A DNA stretch of 9,143 nt from positions 1 through 9,143 of the forward strand of contig JANQIJ010000137.1 in the NCBI GenBank assembly GCA_028282185.1. Direction: 5' to 3'. The notes below the pieces were generated by a model. It searched no databases and was not told where the DNA came from. It saw only the letters and a program-made list of their open reading frames with translations. This DNA is from Rhodospirillales bacterium (GTDB taxonomy: Bacteria > Pseudomonadota > Alphaproteobacteria > Rhodospirillales > Casp-alpha2). The number at the start of each line of letters is the position of its first letter. Positions within the stretch are counted from its first letter, which is position 1. This document shows positions 7,075 to 9,143 of the stretch, piece by piece. Made by a program: the position numbers and the translations under genes.

Positions 7075-8468
7075 ACGGCGGCGTTCCCTCGCTAAAGAGG
7101 CGGCTGTTGTCCTGGTTGCTGGTGCCGTTGGGGATGATGGCCACGGCGCTCATTCTTGAAGCCTATTTGAGCGCAAGAAAAACCGCGGAACAGATCCATG
7201 ACAAGATTCTCGTCACCACCGCGATCAGCATCTCGGAACACACCATCGCGTCGGGCGGGGATCTCATGCCCGATGAAATTCTCGGGCTGATTTCGGACGC
7301 GACGAACGAACGGGTTTATTATCTCATCACCGGTCCGGGGAGTTCGTTCATCACCGGATATTCCGGCCTGCCGAAACCGCCGGAGAACACGGACGTGAAA
7401 GGCGGCGTGCCGAGGTTCTACAACGCGGTCTATAACGATGTGGAAGTCCGCGTCGTCACATTGACCTTCTTGATCGAAGACCGGGACATCAACGGCTGGA
7501 TGTCCATCCAGGTGGCGAAAACCCTGGACAGCCGAAACCCCCTGGTGGTCGAAACGGCGACGCGGGCCGCCTTGCGTATTTTCGCGGTCATCGGGCTTGC
7601 GGTGGTCCTTTCCTGGATCGGAATCAGTCAAGGGCTGGCGCCGCTGGAACATCTGCAGACCGCGATCAAGCGGCGGTCCTACGACGACCTCAGGCCCATC
7701 GAGCAGGCCCTGCCGAACGAGGTTCATCATGTCGTCCGGGCCTTGAACCAGTTGCTGGAACGGCTCGCGATCAGCATCGAGAGCTCGCAACGGTTCATCG
7801 CCGATGCGTCACACCAGTTGCGCACGCCTTTGAGCGCCCTGCAAGCGAAGACGGAACTGGCCCTTCGGGCGGCCACGACGGACGAAGAACGGATACTTTT
7901 GAAAAGTCTTCACGACGGGACGCAAAAGACCACGCGCCTCGCCAATCAGTTGCTGAGCCTCGCCCAGACCCGTCCGGAATCCGGCGGCGAACTGAGACTG
8001 GCCCCTCTGGATCTGAACAGGGTATCGGCGGACATAACCGAGGAATGGGTGCGCCGCGCCCTGGAGAACGACATCGACCTGGGCCTCGACGGTTCCGACG
8101 AACCGTTGATCATCGACGGCAACGAAACACTGATCCGGGAGATGGTCTCCAACCTGATCGACAACGCCATCCGTTACGGCGACGGCGCGACCAGCATCAC
8201 GATCAGGACCGGCAGGAACGGAGACGGGTCAAGCGTCTTCGTCGATGTCGAGGACGACGGCCCGGGGGTCCCGGACGAATTGAAGGAACCGGCCTTCGAG
8301 CGTTTCGTCCGGGGCGACGAACGGGACGGCGACGGTTGCGGTCTCGGTTTGGCGATCGTCCGCGAGGTGGCCCGACGCCACCAGGGCTCGGCGAGCCTGC
8401 GCGACACCGCGGGCGGCGGCCTGACCGTGCATATCGACATACCGGCCCATTCGACGCCGGCAAACTAG
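7065..8468 (+). CDS. tctE: TctE-like membrane sensor histidine kinase
   Basis: This 467-residue inner-membrane kinase is the presumed sensor for an external carboxylate. Membrane spans lie at about 13-34 and 168-187. The periplasmic loop between them has the layout of the TctE/2CSK_N sensor domain (VYYLITGPGSSFITGYSGLP, then RFYNAVYNDVEVRVV and a final MSIQVAKTLDSR). The cytoplasmic part holds the dimerisation and phospho-acceptor H-box with His250 in DASHQLRTP, the N-box with Asn363 and Asn367 (NLIDNAIRYGDG), a G1 box Asp397-Asp398-Gly399-Pro400-Gly401, and a G2 box GCGLGLA (424-430). All key residues are present, so it should be active. The ATG at 7065 is used; a second ATG at 7071 forms an ATGA overlap with the regulator stop and has GGA at better spacing, so the true protein may be two residues shorter. 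No terminator is seen after the TAG stop. Confidence 0.93.
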   Translation: MRMNGGVPSLKRRLLSWLLVPLGMMATALILEAYLSARKTAEQIHDKILVTTAISISEHTIASGGDLMPDEILGLISDATNERVYYLITGPGSSFITGYSGLPKPPENTDVKGGVPRFYNAVYNDVEVRVVTLTFLIEDRDINGWMSIQVAKTLDSRNPLVVETATRAALRIFAVIGLAVVLSWIGISQGLAPLEHLQTAIKRRSYDDLRPIEQALPNEVHHVVRALNQLLERLAISIESSQRFIADASHQLRTPLSALQAKTELALRAATTDEERILLKSLHDGTQKTTRLANQLLSLAQTRPESGGELRLAPLDLNRVSADITEEWVRRALENDIDLGLDGSDEPLIIDGNETLIREMVSNLIDNAIRYGDGATSITIRTGRNGDGSSVFVDVEDDGPGVPDELKEPAFERFVRGDERDGDGCGLGLAIVREVARRHQGSASLRDTAGGGLTVHIDIPAHSTPAN

Positions 8469-8487
8469 ATGTGATGTCCCAGGAGAT

Positions 8488-8607
8488 TGTTCACTCGACC
8501 CCCGCTTGAGAAGCTGATGTTTGCAAAAACGGAAGCTTTTCGAGGAGGATCGAATGAACGTCCATAAGAATGCCCGCCTGACGCCGCGCGGTCGAGGGTT
8601 TTTGATT
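8488..8607 (+). mobile_element. Left-end remnant of an IS481-family insertion sequence
   Basis: This begins near TGTTCACTCGACCCCCG, 19 bp after the kinase stop. IS481-family ends commonly start with TGT. A leader of about 65 bp follows, then GAGGAGG and the first codons of an IS481-type transposase. Similarity to the family stops after about 14-21 codons and the sequence runs directly into unrelated DNA. No matching inverted end was found in the rest of the window, so the element is truncated and cannot move by itself. The exact outer boundary and the junction (somewhere in about 8596-8617) are estimates. Confidence 0.6.
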
Positions 8608-8619
8608 TCCCGCATGTAG
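8554..8619 (+). pseudogene. Truncated IS481-family transposase N-terminus
   Basis: This is a 21-codon frame starting MNVHKNARLTPRGR and ending at TAG, with a strong GAGGAGG ribosome-binding site upstream. IS481-family transposases characteristically begin M-N-x-H-K-(N/H)-A-R-L-T, followed by a helix-turn-helix domain and a DDE integrase core. Both of those later domains are missing here. After residue 14 the sequence (GFLISRM) resembles the family only loosely, so real similarity may end before the stop codon. Confidence 0.65.
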
Positions 8620-9029
8620 GTTTCGTCTTCCATGCGGCAAAGATGCCGGCAGACGTAGAACAGGACGTCACGGACCCACTGATCGGATTTGCGAGCCCGG
8701 TCCAGGGCGATTTCGTAGTCACCAAGTGCCTCCAAATCCTCTTCACGGGTATTGTGCCTTTTGGGCGACCCGACGCCAGACCTGGCCATGGCGGTCCAGG
8801 CGTAAGGAAAGTGGTCGAATTCCTTGGATAGAACCTTCGCCCAGTGCTTGCAGCCCGCTTCGTCATCGAATTGAGGCTCTTTCTAGGCATCGTCGCTTCC
8901 ACCTTTCCGGAAACAAAAATCAACATCGTCATCACCATTGCCCGTTTCTTCCCGATATCGCTTTTGCAATTCTTGTTGCCGGGGTGATCGGTCGCTTCGG
9001 TCTGATGGGTTGAAAAATCGGTTTGGGAC
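8606..9029 (-). pseudogene. Unrecognised gene fragment with an in-frame amber codon
   Basis: On the minus strand one frame stays open from 9029 except for a single TAG at 8885-8883, and reads like natural protein on both sides. Before it there is RQQELQKRYREETGNGDDD. After it come KEPQFDDEAGCKHWAKVLSK, FDHFPYAW, REEDLEALGDYEIALDRARK, SDQWVRDVLFYVCRHLCRME and DETYMREIKN. The upstream part has no good ATG or GTG start; the only in-frame ATG with any length after it is at 8789, which could express about 60 residues. The frame stays open beyond 8606, but there it is antisense to the IS481 remnant and then to the sensor kinase, so the original 3' end was probably lost at the IS junction. I do not recognise the family. 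A short live gene starting at 8789 is the main alternative, and a chance open frame is possible. Confidence 0.35.
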
Positions 9030-9075
9030 TTAAACGGTTGCAGGCCTAGGTTCAATCGACATTCAGGATTCACAT

Positions 9076-9126
9076 ATCCTTTGATGTGTGATTCAAGGAT
9101 CTCCAGCTTTGTTTTTCTGGAGGTTC
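9076..9126 (+). promoter_or_regulatory. Leader with two mutually exclusive hairpins, one masking the Shine-Dalgarno
   Basis: Hairpin A pairs ATCCTT-GA (9076-9084, with T9082 bulged) with TCAAGGAT (9093-9100). Hairpin B pairs GGATCTCCAG (9097-9106) with CTGGAGGTTC (9117-9126), ten base pairs in RNA including two G-U pairs, across a 10-nt loop rich in U. Hairpin B covers the whole GGAGG at 9119-9123. Bases 9097-9100 are needed by both stems, so forming A would free the ribosome-binding site and B would hide it. This is the layout of a translational switch such as a riboswitch expression platform, RNA thermometer or protein-controlled leader. Function is inferred from pairing by eye only, and no known aptamer was recognised. 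Confidence 0.4.
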
Positions 9127-9130
9127 GACG

Positions 9131-9143
9131 ATGGCCAAACGGT
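9131..9143 (+). CDS. Start of an unidentified gene cut off by the right edge
   Basis: An ATG at 9131 follows GGAGG (9119-9123) with 7-nt spacing, a strong translation start, and the frame reads Met-Ala-Lys-Arg before the window ends. Too little is visible to name the protein. The start is supported by the ribosome-binding site and by a structured leader just upstream. Confidence 0.45.

Noticed and set aside
8229..8605. C-terminal continuation of the minus-strand frame from 8605 down to 8229
   Set aside because: It is antisense to the IS481 remnant and then to the catalytic G1/G2 region of the sensor kinase, so this part is a shadow.
1..9143. CRISPR arrays, tRNA or rRNA genes, long direct repeats
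   Set aside because: Scanning found no regularly spaced repeats, no cloverleaf-like GTTCRANNC context and no rRNA signature stretches.

Overview
The window looks like a chromosomal segment of a GC-rich alphaproteobacterium, perhaps Rhodospirillales-like. This is inferred from the base composition, the protein families and the NNS-rich codon use; no marker gene fixes the taxon. Bases 1 to about 8468 hold a compact, high-GC tricarboxylate-metabolism locus. Bases 8469-9143 are visibly less GC-rich, contain debris of a mobile element, and end at the start of another gene.

Layout. On the minus strand, read right to left, come: (i) a monomeric isocitrate dehydrogenase (6181-3953); (ii) a 176-bp gap with a perfect 16-bp palindrome; (iii) a TctC-type periplasmic solute-binding protein (3776-2679); (iv) a hairpin plus U-tract that looks like a partial terminator; (v) a fused TctA-TctB membrane permease (2623-590); (vi) 8 bp further on, a 4-oxalomesaconate tautomerase/PrpF-family isomerase (581 to beyond the left edge). 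Divergent from the isocitrate dehydrogenase, on the plus strand, are a TctD-like OmpR-family response regulator (6409-7074) and an overlapping TctE-like sensor kinase (7065-8468).

Working model (inference). TctE/TctD sense an external tricarboxylate and control the tripartite tricarboxylate transporter (TctC + TctAB). The PrpF/LigU-type isomerase moves the double bond of an imported or catabolic unsaturated tricarboxylate, for example an aconitate or oxalomesaconate. The isocitrate dehydrogenase then takes isocitrate to 2-oxoglutarate.

The most notable observation is in the isocitrate dehydrogenase. It has the whole monomeric-IDH scaffold and keeps its substrate-site residues. All three residues that contact the NADP+ 2'-phosphate in the Azotobacter enzyme (His589, Arg600, Arg649) are replaced here, by Leu592, Cys603 and Pro652. 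This predicts an NAD+-using, or at least NADP-relaxed, monomeric IDH.

The right end (8469-9130) carries the left part of an IS481-family insertion sequence, cut off after about 14-21 codons of the transposase. Next to it is a minus-strand gene fragment interrupted by an amber codon. Just before the right edge, a plus-strand gene starts with a strong Shine-Dalgarno sequence. Its leader can form two mutually exclusive hairpins, one of which hides that ribosome-binding site. No tRNA, rRNA, CRISPR array or intact mobile element was seen.
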